Source of the DNA: JALORV01 sp963702595
Lineage (GTDB): Bacteria; Pseudomonadota; Gammaproteobacteria; Burkholderiales; Burkholderiaceae_F
Direction: 5' to 3'
DNA: 64,000 nucleotides
Assembly: GCA_963702595.1 (NCBI GenBank)
Contig: CAVPDC010000010.1
Coordinates: 186,001-250,000, forward strand
This document shows, in pieces, positions 41,433 through 50,639 of this stretch (its first letter is position 1; the number at the start of each line of letters is the position of its first letter). The notes beneath the pieces are model-generated. The model had not been told where the DNA came from, ran no database searches, and worked only from the letters and a program-made list of their open reading frames with translations. The position numbers were made by a program, and so were the translations under genes.

Positions 41433-42973
41433 GCGACGGAGGCAAACAGATCGCGGCAGCCGGCGCTGAGCGTTCCCGCCGCCACCAGCTCGGAGGCAGC
41501 CGCGATGTCGGGCGCCAGGATGCGATCGACCTCATAGAACGGCACGCGCTCGCGCAAGTCCCGATGCACGGCGGCCAGGCGCGGCGAGGTTGCGAGCGGT
41601 TGATGGAAGTCGATGCCCTGGGCCGCGGCCAGCAGCTCGATGCCGACGATGGTCGCTGTGTTGGTCGCCATCTCGTGCAAACGGCGCGCGGCAAACGTCG
41701 CCATGCTGACGTGGTCCTCCTGGTTGGCCGAAGTCGGCAGGCTGTCGACGCTCGCCGGATGCGCGAGCGACTTGTTTTCGGAGGCCAGCGCCGCCGCAGT
41801 CACGTGCGCGATCATGAAGCCCGAATTAACACCGGGGTCGCGCACCAGGAATGGCGGCAGTCCCGACAGCGTGGCGTCGATCAGCAGCGCAATGCGACGT
41901 TCAGACAGTGCGCCGATCTCCGCGATCGCAAGCGCCAGTGTGTCGGCCGCGAACGCCACCGGCTCGGCGTGGAAGTTGCCGCCGGACAGGACCTCGTCGC
42001 GGCCCGTGGCGTCCGTGCGCGCAAATACCAGCGGATTGTCGGTAACCGCATTGGCCTCGGTCAGCAGCGTTCGCGCGGCCTGCGCAATGAGGTCGCTGCA
42101 CGCTCCCATCACCTGAGGCTGGCAACGCAGGCTGTACGGGTCCTGCACGCGCTCGTCGTTGACGAGATGCGAGGCGCGGATGGCACTCCCGGCAAGCAGT
42201 GCGCGGTAGGCCTTCGCCGTCGCGATCTGGCCTGCATGACCGCGCAGTTCATGCAGTCGCGGGTCGAACGGCGCATCGCTGCCCTTGGCAGCGTCGATCG
42301 CCATGGCGCCGACCACCACCGCGGCTTCGAACACGCGCTCCGCCATGAACAGTCCATGCAGCGCCAACGCAGTGGAAATCTGCGTGCCGTTGATCAGCGC
42401 AAGCCCTTCCTTGGCGCCGAGCACGACCGGTGTAATGCCGGCGGCGGCCAGCGCTGCACGCGCAACCTGGTGCACGCCATTCACGCGTACGTCGCCCTCG
42501 CCCAGCAACGCCAGTGTCAGATGCGACAGCGGCGCGAGGTCACCCGAAGCCCCCACCGAGCCCTTCGAAGGGATGCACGGCACGATGCCGGCATTGACGA
42601 GTGCGATTAGCGCTTCGACGATCAGCGGCCGGACACCCGAGTGACCCCGCGCGAGGCTGGCGATCTTCATCACCAGTGCCAGCCGCACGACATCATCGCT
42701 CAGCAGCGCACCTGTGCCGACCGAATGCGACAGGATCAGGTTGCGCTGCAGTTCCTGCAGTTCCGCGTCCGGAATGCGCTTCTTAGCGAGCAGGCCGAAG
42801 CCGGTGTTCACGCCGTACGCCGCATCGCCGCGCGCGACGATGCGCTGGATGGCTTCCGACGACGCCTCGATCGCCGTCCACGCGTCGGCCGCCAGAGCCA
42901 GCGATATCGGCGCCTGCCACACGCTTCGCAGATCGTCGAGCCGCAGCCGGCCCGGTGCGATCGTCAGCGTCAC
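41429..42973 (-). CDS. hutH: Histidine ammonia-lyase
   Basis: 514 aa. Eliminates ammonia from L-histidine to form urocanate. The MIO electrophile forms from Ala142-Ser143-Gly144 in GSVGASGDLAPL. Tyr53 (AAYGVNTGFG) and the later QEDHVSMATFAARR and GIELLAAAQGIDFHQP are also conserved. The protein has the normal length. Start overlaps the stop of hutU (ATGA) and stop overlaps hutG, so the operon is tightly coupled. Confidence 0.96.
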   Translation of the reverse strand: MTLTIAPGRLRLDDLRSVWQAPISLALAADAWTAIEASSEAIQRIVARGDAAYGVNTGFGLLAKKRIPDAELQELQRNLILSHSVGTGALLSDDVVRLALVMKIASLARGHSGVRPLIVEALIALVNAGIVPCIPSKGSVGASGDLAPLSHLTLALLGEGDVRVNGVHQVARAALAAAGITPVVLGAKEGLALINGTQISTALALHGLFMAERVFEAAVVVGAMAIDAAKGSDAPFDPRLHELRGHAGQIATAKAYRALLAGSAIRASHLVNDERVQDPYSLRCQPQVMGACSDLIAQAARTLLTEANAVTDNPLVFARTDATGRDEVLSGGNFHAEPVAFAADTLALAIAEIGALSERRIALLIDATLSGLPPFLVRDPGVNSGFMIAHVTAAALASENKSLAHPASVDSLPTSANQEDHVSMATFAARRLHEMATNTATIVGIELLAAAQGIDFHQPLATSPRLAAVHRDLRERVPFYEVDRILAPDIAAASELVAAGTLSAGCRDLFASVA

Positions 42974-44700
42974 GGATTCACCATCGGCAGTTTCAGTCCG
43001 TTGCGCTGCGCGCAGGCGATCGCGGTTGGATAGCCCGCATCGGCGTGCCGCATCACTCCCGAGCCCGAGTCGTTGACCAGCACCCGCGCCAGCCGGCGCG
43101 CGGCTGCTTCAGTTCCATCGGCGACGATCACGACACCCGAGTGTTGCGAATAGCCCATGCCGACGCCGCCGCCATGGTGCAACGACACCCAGGTGGCGCC
43201 GCCTGCGGTGTTCAGCAGCGCGTTCAGCAGCGGCCAGTCGGACACCGCGTCGCTGCCATCGCGCATCGCTTCGGTTTCACGGTTCGGGCTGGCAACGGAA
43301 CCCGTGTCGAGGTGATCGCGGCCGATGACGATCGGCGCCTTCAGCTCGCCGGTGCGCACCATCTCGTTGAACGCGAGACCGGCAAGATGACGTTCGCCGA
43401 GTCCGAGCCAGCAGATGCGTGCCGGCAACCCCTGGAACGCGATGCGTTCGCGCGCCATGTCGAGCCAGCGGTGAACATGCGTGTTGGCCGGAAAGAGCTG
43501 CTTGATCTTCGCGTCCGTCCTGTAGATATCCTCCGGGTCGCCGGACAGCGCGACCCAGCGGAACGGGCCCTTGCCTTCGCAGAAGAGCGGTCGGATGTAC
43601 GCCGGCACGAAGCCCGGAAAGTCGAACGCATTCTTCACGCCCTGGTCGAGTGCGACCTGGCGGATGTTGTTGCCGTAGTCGACGACCTTGGCGCCGAGCG
43701 CCTGGAAGTCGAGCATCGCCCTCACATGCGTCGCACAGGACGCGGCCGCCGCTGCGGTCAGTTCGGCGTGCTGCGACGGATCGGATTGCGCCGCCTGCCA
43801 GCGCTCCACACTCCATCCGGCCGGCAGGTAGCCGTGAACGAGGTCGTGCGCAGAGGTTTGGTCGGTAACGAGGTCGGGCATTACGCCGCCAGCGCGTGCA
43901 CGCCGCACGAGTTCCGGCAGGACCTCGGCCGCATTGCCGAGCAGTCCGATCGAGACCGCCTCCTTGTTCGCGCAGTGCTGCTTCACCAGTTCGAGGGCGT
44001 CGTCGAGGTTGCGCGCCTGCTTGTCGAGGTAGCGCGTGCGCAGGCGGAAGTCGAGGCGCGACTGCTGGCACTCGATGTTCAGCGACACCGCACCGGCGAG
44101 GGTGGCGGCCAGCGGCTGTGCGCCTCCCATGCCACCGAGGCCCGCGGTCAGGATCCAGCGTCCGCCCCACCCTCCACCCTCAGGTCCGCCGAAGTGTTGC
44201 CGCCCGGCCTCGCCGAAGGTCTCGTAGGTGCCCTGCACGATGCCCTGGCTGCCGATGTAGATCCATGACCCGGCCGTCATCTGGCCGTACATCATCAGGC
44301 CCTTGCGGTCGAGCTCGTTGAAGTGCTCCCACGTTGCCCACTTCGGCACCAGGTTCGAGTTGGCGATCAGCACACGCGGTGCGTCGGGATGCGTCTTGAA
44401 CACACCGACCGGCTTGCCCGACTGCACCAGCAGCGACTCGTCGTCGTCGAGCTCGCGCAGCGTCGCCAGGATCGTGTCGAAGCAGGCCCAGTCGCGGGCC
44501 GCGCGTCCGATGCCGCCGTATACGACGAGTCGCTTCGGGTCCTCCGCAACCTCCGGATCGAGGTTGTTCTGCAGCATGCGGAAAGCGGCCTCGGTGAGCC
44601 AGCTTCGGCAACTCAAGGTGCTGCCGCGCGGGGCGCGGACTTCGCGGCATTCGTCATAGCGCGGATCGGCGGCGAGCCGCGCGTCGGTTGGTGCGTTCAT
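42970..44700 (-). CDS. hutU: Urocanate hydratase
   Basis: 576 aa NAD-dependent enzyme, converting urocanate to 4-imidazolone-5-propanoate. The start region contains RGSTLSCRSWLTEAAFRMLQNNLDPEVAEDPKRLVVYGGIGRAARDW, and the NAD-binding GGWGGRWILTAGLGGMGGAQPL and TDQTSAHD are characteristic. The ATG at 44700 has a GGGGAGA ribosome binding site 5 bases upstream. First gene of hutU-hutH-hutG-hutI. No hutC repressor gene or transporter is found next to it; the gene upstream (an exported binding protein) lies on the same strand 167 bases away. Confidence 0.96.
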   Translation of the reverse strand: MNAPTDARLAADPRYDECREVRAPRGSTLSCRSWLTEAAFRMLQNNLDPEVAEDPKRLVVYGGIGRAARDWACFDTILATLRELDDDESLLVQSGKPVGVFKTHPDAPRVLIANSNLVPKWATWEHFNELDRKGLMMYGQMTAGSWIYIGSQGIVQGTYETFGEAGRQHFGGPEGGGWGGRWILTAGLGGMGGAQPLAATLAGAVSLNIECQQSRLDFRLRTRYLDKQARNLDDALELVKQHCANKEAVSIGLLGNAAEVLPELVRRARAGGVMPDLVTDQTSAHDLVHGYLPAGWSVERWQAAQSDPSQHAELTAAAAASCATHVRAMLDFQALGAKVVDYGNNIRQVALDQGVKNAFDFPGFVPAYIRPLFCEGKGPFRWVALSGDPEDIYRTDAKIKQLFPANTHVHRWLDMARERIAFQGLPARICWLGLGERHLAGLAFNEMVRTGELKAPIVIGRDHLDTGSVASPNRETEAMRDGSDAVSDWPLLNALLNTAGGATWVSLHHGGGVGMGYSQHSGVVIVADGTEAAARRLARVLVNDSGSGVMRHADAGYPTAIACAQRNGLKLPMVNP

Positions 44701-44867
44701 GGTGTCTCCCCGCCCGTGTTCACCGCGCAGGGCGGACTCACGGATCGCGGGTTGAAGTCTGGCACGGTTGGGCGCACGCGGCGACCGCCGCACCCATCAC
44801 GGGCGGCCCAGTCGCCCGTTTCTGGCAGGAGAGCCGGTCGGGCACGGGGCACCGGCCGGCCAGTGCG

Positions 44868-46052
44868 TCAGGGCTGCGTCGGCAACCCCTGCGCGACCCA
44901 CTCGGGCATGCCGCCGCGCAGCCAGTACACGCGCGTGTAGCCGGCCTCGCGCGCGGCCTTGGAGGCCTTGAACGACTTCCAGCACTCCGCGCCGTTACAG
45001 AAAAAGACCAGCGCATCGCTCTTGTTCAGGCTGGCGAGGCCGGAGAACTGGTCCTTCTTGGCGTCGTAGTCGATTTCCTTCAGGCTCTTCTCGACGTAGG
45101 GCAGGTTCACCGCGCCGCGTGCATGGCGCGTCGCGTATTCCTTTTCAGTGCGGACATCGATCAGCTTGGCGCCCTTTTCAGAGAGTTCGTAGGCCTCGCG
45201 GGCACCGACTCGCTGCACGCCGGTAAGCTCCGCCGGCGTGAAGATCCCCAGGCTCGCCACATACTCGTAAGGCGTTGCATCACTCGTCGGCCGCATACGC
45301 GGCACGCCGGGGATGACGAAGTCCGGGGAGGTTACCCACTGCACCACCGCCGTCTTGACGTTGGCCGGGAGCGACTTCTTGACCACGACCGAGAGCCCGC
45401 CCGGCATCGACTGGGATACCGCCAGCACCTGGCCGGGAGTCTTCTGTGCCTTGCTCCATTCCAGCCACTCACTTTCGAGAGCGACCGTGGCCTCGGCACC
45501 GCCCCCCGCCACCGTGAGCAGGCCGGCACCGCTGGTCTGCCCGTAGGTCACGGCTTTCAATGAACGGGTCGTCAGGCCCTCCTGCGCGAGCAGGCCGCGA
45601 GCCACGTAGCTGCGCAGCGAGTCCTGCTGCGGAAAGTAGGCGCGGCGGCCCTTCAAGTCGGCCAGTGACTTCATGTCACCGCGGCCGACCAGCACGTACT
45701 TCGAGACCGTACCGGTCGAAGCGACGAGCTCATAGCCGTGAATAAGTGCCGACGCGGCCACGTGCGGTGGCGCGATGATGATGTCGTTCTCGCCGGTCCG
45801 CGTGGAGCGCATTGCGTCGGTGAGATCACGCTGCGGCAGGATGACGGCGCGCGAACCCGCCAGCTTGCCCAGGCCCGTATTCGCCACGGCCATCGTCAGG
45901 AAGTCGCTCGACAGGTCCGACGAGTCCAGTACGACCACGGCACGCAAGGTACCCGTGGTGGCCGCTGGCGTAGGCGCCTGGGCGAACGCCGGAACGATCA
46001 TCGCGCAGGCGAGCGCGACTCCCGACAGATGACGACTTAAGCGAACGTTCAT
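44868..46052 (-). CDS. Exported PhnD-like solute-binding domain fused to a rhodanese domain
   Basis: 394 aa. A signal peptide (about residues 1-25, ending in PAFAQA) is followed by a periplasmic binding domain (about 35-265) of the phosphate/phosphonate type: LRAVVVLDSSDLSSDFLTMAVAN, NDIIIAPPHVAASALIHG and DLKGRRAYFPQQDSLRSYVA. The C-terminus (about 278-392) is a rhodanese with the active-site loop CNGAECWKS (Cys352) and LRGGMPEW. The start ATG 46052 has GGAGG 6 bases upstream. The combination suggests a periplasmic sensor or sulfur-transfer protein; substrate and partner are unknown. It lies upstream of hutU, but its link to the hut operon is unclear. Confidence 0.75.
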   Translation of the reverse strand: MNVRLSRHLSGVALACAMIVPAFAQAPTPAATTGTLRAVVVLDSSDLSSDFLTMAVANTGLGKLAGSRAVILPQRDLTDAMRSTRTGENDIIIAPPHVAASALIHGYELVASTGTVSKYVLVGRGDMKSLADLKGRRAYFPQQDSLRSYVARGLLAQEGLTTRSLKAVTYGQTSGAGLLTVAGGGAEATVALESEWLEWSKAQKTPGQVLAVSQSMPGGLSVVVKKSLPANVKTAVVQWVTSPDFVIPGVPRMRPTSDATPYEYVASLGIFTPAELTGVQRVGAREAYELSEKGAKLIDVRTEKEYATRHARGAVNLPYVEKSLKEIDYDAKKDQFSGLASLNKSDALVFFCNGAECWKSFKASKAAREAGYTRVYWLRGGMPEWVAQGLPTQP

Positions 46053-46190
46053 GTCCATCCTCCCTGGCCAACCGTCCCACGTGCCCTTCGGGCCACCCGC
46101 GGGGGAGTCAAGTGTCCCGTCAAAGCGGCCACGACTGCGGTTCGAAATGTGCCCCGAAACGGCCCGACTTTTGAATCGCGCGGACACGCG

Positions 46191-46997
46191 TCATGCGTGC
46201 CCGCCCGGTCGGGTTTCCAGGGCGCCCGCCTTACACCCCTTCGACCCCTCGCCTGCATGGGGATATCGGACCCCCAGTTCAAGGACCACGCGCCGGGTAC
46301 GAGCACTCTTTTTCTCGATCTTGGCAACCCGCACCTCGCCGATTTCCGCGGTGTTCCTCACGTGTGTGCCTCCGCATGGCTGCAGGTCGACGTCGTGCAC
46401 GCGCAGCAGCCGCACGCGCCCGAAGCCGAGCGGAGGACTCACGCTCATCGACTTCACGAGCTGCGGGTTGGCAAGCATCTCGTCGTCGGTGATCCACTCG
46501 CAGCTCACGTCATCCCCTGCCGCGATCAGCCGATCGAGTCCGGCCTGCACCTCGGCCTTGTCGAGCAGGTCCGTCATCGCGAAGTCGAGTCGCGCATATT
46601 CGCTGGTGATGCTGCACCCATCGACCAGCTGCTTCACCACCGCGCACAGCAGATGCGTAGCGGTATGAAACCGCATATGGCGGAAGCGGCGCTCCCAGTC
46701 GATTTCCGCATGCACCGCAGTGCCGACATGAAGGTGGCTTCGCCAGTCGCTCACCGGATCGAGAAGATGATGAGCGTCATCGGGAGTGGCGTCCGGTCGC
46801 TTGCTCTTGCGCGTATGGGTTACCCGCAGGCGCGCCCCGTCTGCCGTGACGAGCCAACCGGTGTCGCCGGCCTGGCCGCCGCCCAGCGGATAGAACACCG
46901 TGCGATCGAGTTCCACCCCGTCGTCGGTCACCACGGTGACCATCGCTTCGCAGGAGCGCAGGTAAGCGTCGGAGCGAAACAGCGCTTCCGTCGGCAT
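46191..46997 (-). CDS. Alanyl-tRNA editing protein (AlaX-like trans-editing)
   Basis: 268 aa without an aminoacylation domain. It corresponds to the editing domain of alanyl-tRNA synthetase and hydrolyses Ser- or Gly-tRNA(Ala). The N-terminal RTVFYPLGGGQAGDTG and the metal-binding motifs HTATH (111-115) and CGGTH (208-212) are present, with the expected spacing. The frame is open far upstream through the acyltransferase gene, but the ATG at 46997 starts the conserved part and lies right behind the acyltransferase stop. Co-transcription with that gene is likely. Confidence 0.88.
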   Translation of the reverse strand: MPTEALFRSDAYLRSCEAMVTVVTDDGVELDRTVFYPLGGGQAGDTGWLVTADGARLRVTHTRKSKRPDATPDDAHHLLDPVSDWRSHLHVGTAVHAEIDWERRFRHMRFHTATHLLCAVVKQLVDGCSITSEYARLDFAMTDLLDKAEVQAGLDRLIAAGDDVSCEWITDDEMLANPQLVKSMSVSPPLGFGRVRLLRVHDVDLQPCGGTHVRNTAEIGEVRVAKIEKKSARTRRVVLELGVRYPHAGEGSKGCKAGALETRPGGHA

Positions 46998-46998
46998 C

Positions 46999-48678
46999 TC
47001 AGCCCGCGCCGCGTGCCGCCGCGAACGCCGACTTGCGCCGGCGCAGGCCCGCCGGGCGTGCCGCCTGCACGCCCGCCGGCGCGGCATGGGTTTCGGCCGC
47101 CGCCGCCGGGCTGGGCGGCGGCGCGCCTGCATCGCCTGGCGATGTCGTGTGGGCAGCCGTCGCCTTCCGCCGAGTCCGGCCACTGCGCAGTGCGCGCTTT
47201 GGCGCCGCGACCGACGGAAAGAGCCAGCTCTCGGCGCTGTCCGCATCCACGGCACCTTGCCACGGCAGCATGCAAAGGGTCAGGACGAGCTTCTCGAATT
47301 CGGGTTCGAAGCGATCGATGATGCGCTGCGGGTCGTCGCACAGGCGCTTGTCGGCAATCAGGCCGAACTGCACACCACCCGCGTAGGACAGGATCGAGAC
47401 GCCAATGCCGATATTGCCCGACTGCGGCACCCAGAACATCATGCGCCGGACATGTACGCCGGCCATGTAGAGCGGCTGCTCCGGGCCGGGGACGTTGGTC
47501 ATCACCGCGGTGGCCTTCTTCGCCAGGAAGTCGAGCGCCTGCTTCTGCAGTGCGCGCGGCACCAGCCCAGCGGCGCCGAGGATGCCCATCGTGAGTACGG
47601 CGGTGTAGCTCTGCTTGAGCTGGTCCATGCGGCGCCGCACCTCGTAGACGCGCGCAATCGGATTGGCCATTCCGACCGGCAGCAGCAGCGGCACGAGGCC
47701 GAACTTGTTGCCGAGTTCCTTCCACTTGCGGGGGTCGCGCAGGTTGACCGGAACCATGGCCCGCAGCTCGATGCCGTCGACTTCCTCGCCCTGCTGCTCG
47801 AGGTAGGACCGTATGGCTCCGGCAACCGAGGCGAGCAGCACGTCGTTGACAGAGCAGCCGAGCGCCTTGCACACCGCTTTGACGTCAGCGAGCGCGAGCG
47901 GCTCGTTCCAGGCCACGACCTTCGACCCCGACGGCAGGCCCTTGAGGCTGGTGACGGCGTCGTTTTCCATCAGGGCGATGCTCGCCAGATCCTTCGCGAC
48001 CTGCGCTGCAAGTCGTGCTGCATCCCCGGCCGCTTCGCCGAAAGAGTCCGGGTGTTCGAGCAGCACGGCCGAGGCATGCAAGGCCCTGACCGCGGCGTCG
48101 CTGGTCGAGTCGATCGCCTTCACTGTCGCTTGCGTAAAGGGGCGCAGCAGCGCGTCCCAGGCTCCCCCCGAGCGGCTTGCCTTGATGCGCACGGAGGCCG
48201 GTTCGGCGCCGCCCTCGGCCGGATCGTCCGACGTCAGTGCCAGCAGCACCCCGATGAGGGCGATGCCGTCGGCAATGCAGTGATGGATACGGATGATCAG
48301 CGCCTGGCCGCCGTTGTAGTTGTCGACGAGGTGCATTTGCCAAAGTGGCCTGCTCGCATCCAGCGCGGTGGAAGCCAGGCGACCGACCAGCCGCTTGAGG
48401 TCGCCGGAGCTGCCCGCGCCCGGCAACGCCGTGCGGGCGAGGTGCAGGTCGAGATCGAAGTTGTCGTCGAGCTCCCAGGAGTAGCCGGTCGCGTCCTGCA
48501 CGACACAGCTGCGGAAGCGGTCGTGCTGCAGCAGTCTCTCCTCGACCAGGCGCCGCAGGCGGTCGTAATCGACCTTGCCTTCGAACTCGTAGACGCCGAC
48601 GATCAACATCAGATTCGCCTGCGAATCCATCCGCAGCCACGCCGTATCCACCGACGACATCCGCTCGCGCTTGCCCAT
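46999..48678 (-). CDS. Wax ester synthase / diacylglycerol acyltransferase (WS/DGAT)
   Basis: 559 aa. The acyl-CoA-dependent acyltransferase motif is HHCIADG (132-138), preceded by PLWQMHLVD. The second half contains the family blocks NDVLLASVAGAIRSYL, VPVNLRDPRKWKELGNKF and TNVPGPEQPLYMAG. It esterifies fatty alcohols or diacylglycerol to make storage wax or triacylglycerol. After about residue 470 an Ala/Pro/Arg-rich tail of about 90 residues ends the protein; this is longer than usual. GGGAGA precedes the ATG at 48678. The gene diverges from an acyl-CoA-binding protein gene, which fits a lipid-storage role. Confidence 0.92.
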   Translation of the reverse strand: MGKRERMSSVDTAWLRMDSQANLMLIVGVYEFEGKVDYDRLRRLVEERLLQHDRFRSCVVQDATGYSWELDDNFDLDLHLARTALPGAGSSGDLKRLVGRLASTALDASRPLWQMHLVDNYNGGQALIIRIHHCIADGIALIGVLLALTSDDPAEGGAEPASVRIKASRSGGAWDALLRPFTQATVKAIDSTSDAAVRALHASAVLLEHPDSFGEAAGDAARLAAQVAKDLASIALMENDAVTSLKGLPSGSKVVAWNEPLALADVKAVCKALGCSVNDVLLASVAGAIRSYLEQQGEEVDGIELRAMVPVNLRDPRKWKELGNKFGLVPLLLPVGMANPIARVYEVRRRMDQLKQSYTAVLTMGILGAAGLVPRALQKQALDFLAKKATAVMTNVPGPEQPLYMAGVHVRRMMFWVPQSGNIGIGVSILSYAGGVQFGLIADKRLCDDPQRIIDRFEPEFEKLVLTLCMLPWQGAVDADSAESWLFPSVAAPKRALRSGRTRRKATAAHTTSPGDAGAPPPSPAAAAETHAAPAGVQAARPAGLRRRKSAFAAARGAG

Positions 48679-48835
48679 GCTGTCTCCCGTACGCACCCCG
48701 TGCGGCTCGGTGGATGCCGCTCGCCCCCCAGGGTCGCTGGCAATGATACGACGCGCTATCCTGACAGGCGCGAGTTGGTTCCGGCCAGCGCCACATCGCA
48801 GTCCGTAGTCACAACATCAGAAAACAGGAGACATC

Positions 48836-49093
48836 GTGAGCGAACTGAAAGCGAATTTCGAGAAGGCTGTCGCCGATTCGAAAAACCTTCCCGAGCGTCC
48901 TGACAACCAGACGCTGCTCAAGCTCTACGCCCTTTTCAAACAGGCGTCGAGCGGCGATGTCGAAGGCAAGCGGCCCGGGTTCACCGACATGGTCGGGCGG
49001 GCCAAGTGGGATGCGTGGAACGAGATCAAAGGTGTCGCCAGCGAGGATGCGATGAAGCAGTACATCGCGCTGATCGACGACCTCAAGGGCTGA
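48836..49093 (+). CDS. Acyl-CoA-binding protein
   Basis: 85 aa four-helix protein that binds long-chain acyl-CoA esters in the cytoplasm. Conserved features are NQTLLKLYALFKQASSGDVEGKRPG and AKWDAWNEIKG. It begins with GTG at 48836 behind a strong AGGAG site. It is divergent to the WS/DGAT gene with 157 bases between the starts; a common function in channelling acyl-CoA into storage lipid is likely. A GC-rich hairpin follows its stop. Confidence 0.93.
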   Translation: MSELKANFEKAVADSKNLPERPDNQTLLKLYALFKQASSGDVEGKRPGFTDMVGRAKWDAWNEIKGVASEDAMKQYIALIDDLKG

Positions 49094-49111
49094 ACATCCG
49101 GGGCCGGAACG

Positions 49112-49136
49112 CGGGCGCGGCGCAACGCCGCGCCCG
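49112..49136 (+). terminator. Bidirectional hairpin between the acyl-CoA-binding protein and PHA-system genes
   Basis: CGGGCGCGGCG (49112-49122), loop CAA, CGCCGCGCCCG (49126-49136): a perfect 11-bp stem in the 58-base gap between two converging genes. No T run, so termination strength is uncertain, but position and symmetry fit a shared terminator. Confidence 0.6.
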
Positions 49137-49151
49137 AATCGCCTACCCGGC

Positions 49152-49553
49152 TTAAGTCGACCGTTTGCGCGCGGCCTTCTTGGCGGGCTTTGGCGCGCCC
49201 TTCCTGGCCACGGCGCCCGTCCCGACCCGCTCCTTTGCCGGAGCGTGCGGCTTGGCCGGGCGGTGTTCGGCGTGCGCCTTGGCGAGCAGCGTGTCGAAGT
49301 TGTGCTCGATGTGCTCGACGAACTTAGCCTTGAAGGCCTTCAGCAGGAATCCCAGCGTGACCTCGAGGTGTATCTCGGACGACGAGACATTCATCTCGCC
49401 TTGCACACCGCTGCGACGGAAGTGCAGCGCGTTGCCGGCCCAGTGGCTGACGAGGTCGTACTCGCTTGCAAGGTCGTCCGCCGCCTTCTGGACCAGCGCC
49501 CGCGCCTCTGGCATCGGCAGCGAGTGATACTTGATCATCTTGATGTCCGCCAT
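49152..49553 (-). CDS. Polyhydroxyalkanoic acid system family protein
   Basis: 133 aa. The first about 90 residues match the PHA-granule-region family: IKYHSLPMPEARALVQKAADDLASEYDL, then GNALHFRRSGVQGEMNVSSSEIHLEVTLGFLLKAFKAKFVEHIE. A Lys/Ala/Pro-rich basic tail (about 95-133, PAKKAARKR) follows. Family members occur beside PHA synthesis genes in beta- and gammaproteobacteria, but the molecular role is unknown. No phaC or phaP is present here; the context is instead wax/TAG-related genes. The 2-hydroxyacid dehydrogenase ends 14 bases upstream of its start. Confidence 0.85.
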   Translation of the reverse strand: MADIKMIKYHSLPMPEARALVQKAADDLASEYDLVSHWAGNALHFRRSGVQGEMNVSSSEIHLEVTLGFLLKAFKAKFVEHIEHNFDTLLAKAHAEHRPAKPHAPAKERVGTGAVARKGAPKPAKKAARKRST

Positions 49554-49567
49554 CTTGCCTCCTGACG

Positions 49568-50557
49568 TCAGCGGCGCCGATTTTGCAACACTTCGGGGTT
49601 GACGAGCGACGGCGGCACCTGCCCCGCGAGGGCAACGCGCAGGTTGGTCATCGCGAGCCGCGCCATCGCCGTCCGCGTCGCGCGCGTACTGGATGCTATG
49701 TGCGGCGTCAGTACAACTTTCTCGAGTTCCAGCAGGCCGGGATGAAGCGCAGGCTCGTTCTCGAAGACATCGAGCCCCGCGGCCGCGATGTGCCCGTCCC
49801 GCAGTGCAGCCACCAGCGCCCGGTCGTCCACGACACCACCGCGCGCGATGTTGATCAGCACCGCCGTGGGCTTCATCTGCGCCAGTGCGGCCGCGTCGAT
49901 GATGTGGTGCACCTCGGGCGAGTACGGCACGACTAGCACCAGGTGATCGCTCTCGCGCAGCAGTTCGGACAGATCGACGTGGCGCGCCCCAACCTCAAGA
50001 TCCGCCGGCAGCCGCGTCCGGTTGTGATAGATCACCGGCATCGAGAAGCCCGTCGCGCGGCGAGCAATCGCACGACCGATGCGTCCCATGCCAAGGATGC
50101 CGAGAGTCGTACCGCCGACCTCGGCACCCGTGAACATCTCGAAGGTCCAGCGTTTCCACAGGCCGGCGCGCAGCCAGCGCTCGGATTCGCCAACGCGCCG
50201 GGCGGCCGCGAGAAGCAAGGCCCAGGCGTGATCGGCCGTTGCCTCGTTCAGGACGTCGGGCGTGTTCGTCGCAAGCACCCCATGCCGGGTGCATGCCGCC
50301 AGGTCGAGGTTGTTGATGCCGACGGCAATGTTCGCGACCACCTTCAGGCGCGGGCACTGTGCCAGCAGCGCCTCGTCGATGCGATCGCCCGCGGTCAGCA
50401 GTGCGCCGTCCGCATCGCTCAGCGCGGAAGCCAGCTCGGAAGCATTCCACCCCACATCATCCTGATTGGCGCGAACGTCGAATTCCCGCTGCAGTTCAGC
50501 GACCAGCGCGGGAAAGATGCGGCGCGAGACGACGACACGCGGGCGCGCACCGTTCAT
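49568..50557 (-). CDS. D-isomer-specific 2-hydroxyacid dehydrogenase (glyoxylate/hydroxypyruvate reductase-like)
   Basis: 329 aa NAD(P)-dependent dehydrogenase. The nucleotide-binding motif is LGILGMGRIGRAIARR. The catalytic triad is visible as Arg in VGINNLDLA or NIARGGVVDD, Glu in DVFENEPALHPG, and His in LTPHIASST. The resemblance is closest to glyoxylate/hydroxypyruvate reductase (GhrB type). It lies 82 bases downstream of the antiporter cluster on the same strand and reads cleanly, in contrast to that cluster. Confidence 0.88.
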   Translation of the reverse strand: MNGARPRVVVSRRIFPALVAELQREFDVRANQDDVGWNASELASALSDADGALLTAGDRIDEALLAQCPRLKVVANIAVGINNLDLAACTRHGVLATNTPDVLNEATADHAWALLLAAARRVGESERWLRAGLWKRWTFEMFTGAEVGGTTLGILGMGRIGRAIARRATGFSMPVIYHNRTRLPADLEVGARHVDLSELLRESDHLVLVVPYSPEVHHIIDAAALAQMKPTAVLINIARGGVVDDRALVAALRDGHIAAAGLDVFENEPALHPGLLELEKVVLTPHIASSTRATRTAMARLAMTNLRVALAGQVPPSLVNPEVLQNRRR

Positions 50558-50639
50558 GCTGGCACCCCAACGGCGACTCGACGGCGGAACTCCGCGAAGA
50601 CTCTGCGTTCGACGATCATGGCGTGCGCTCGAGGTTCAC

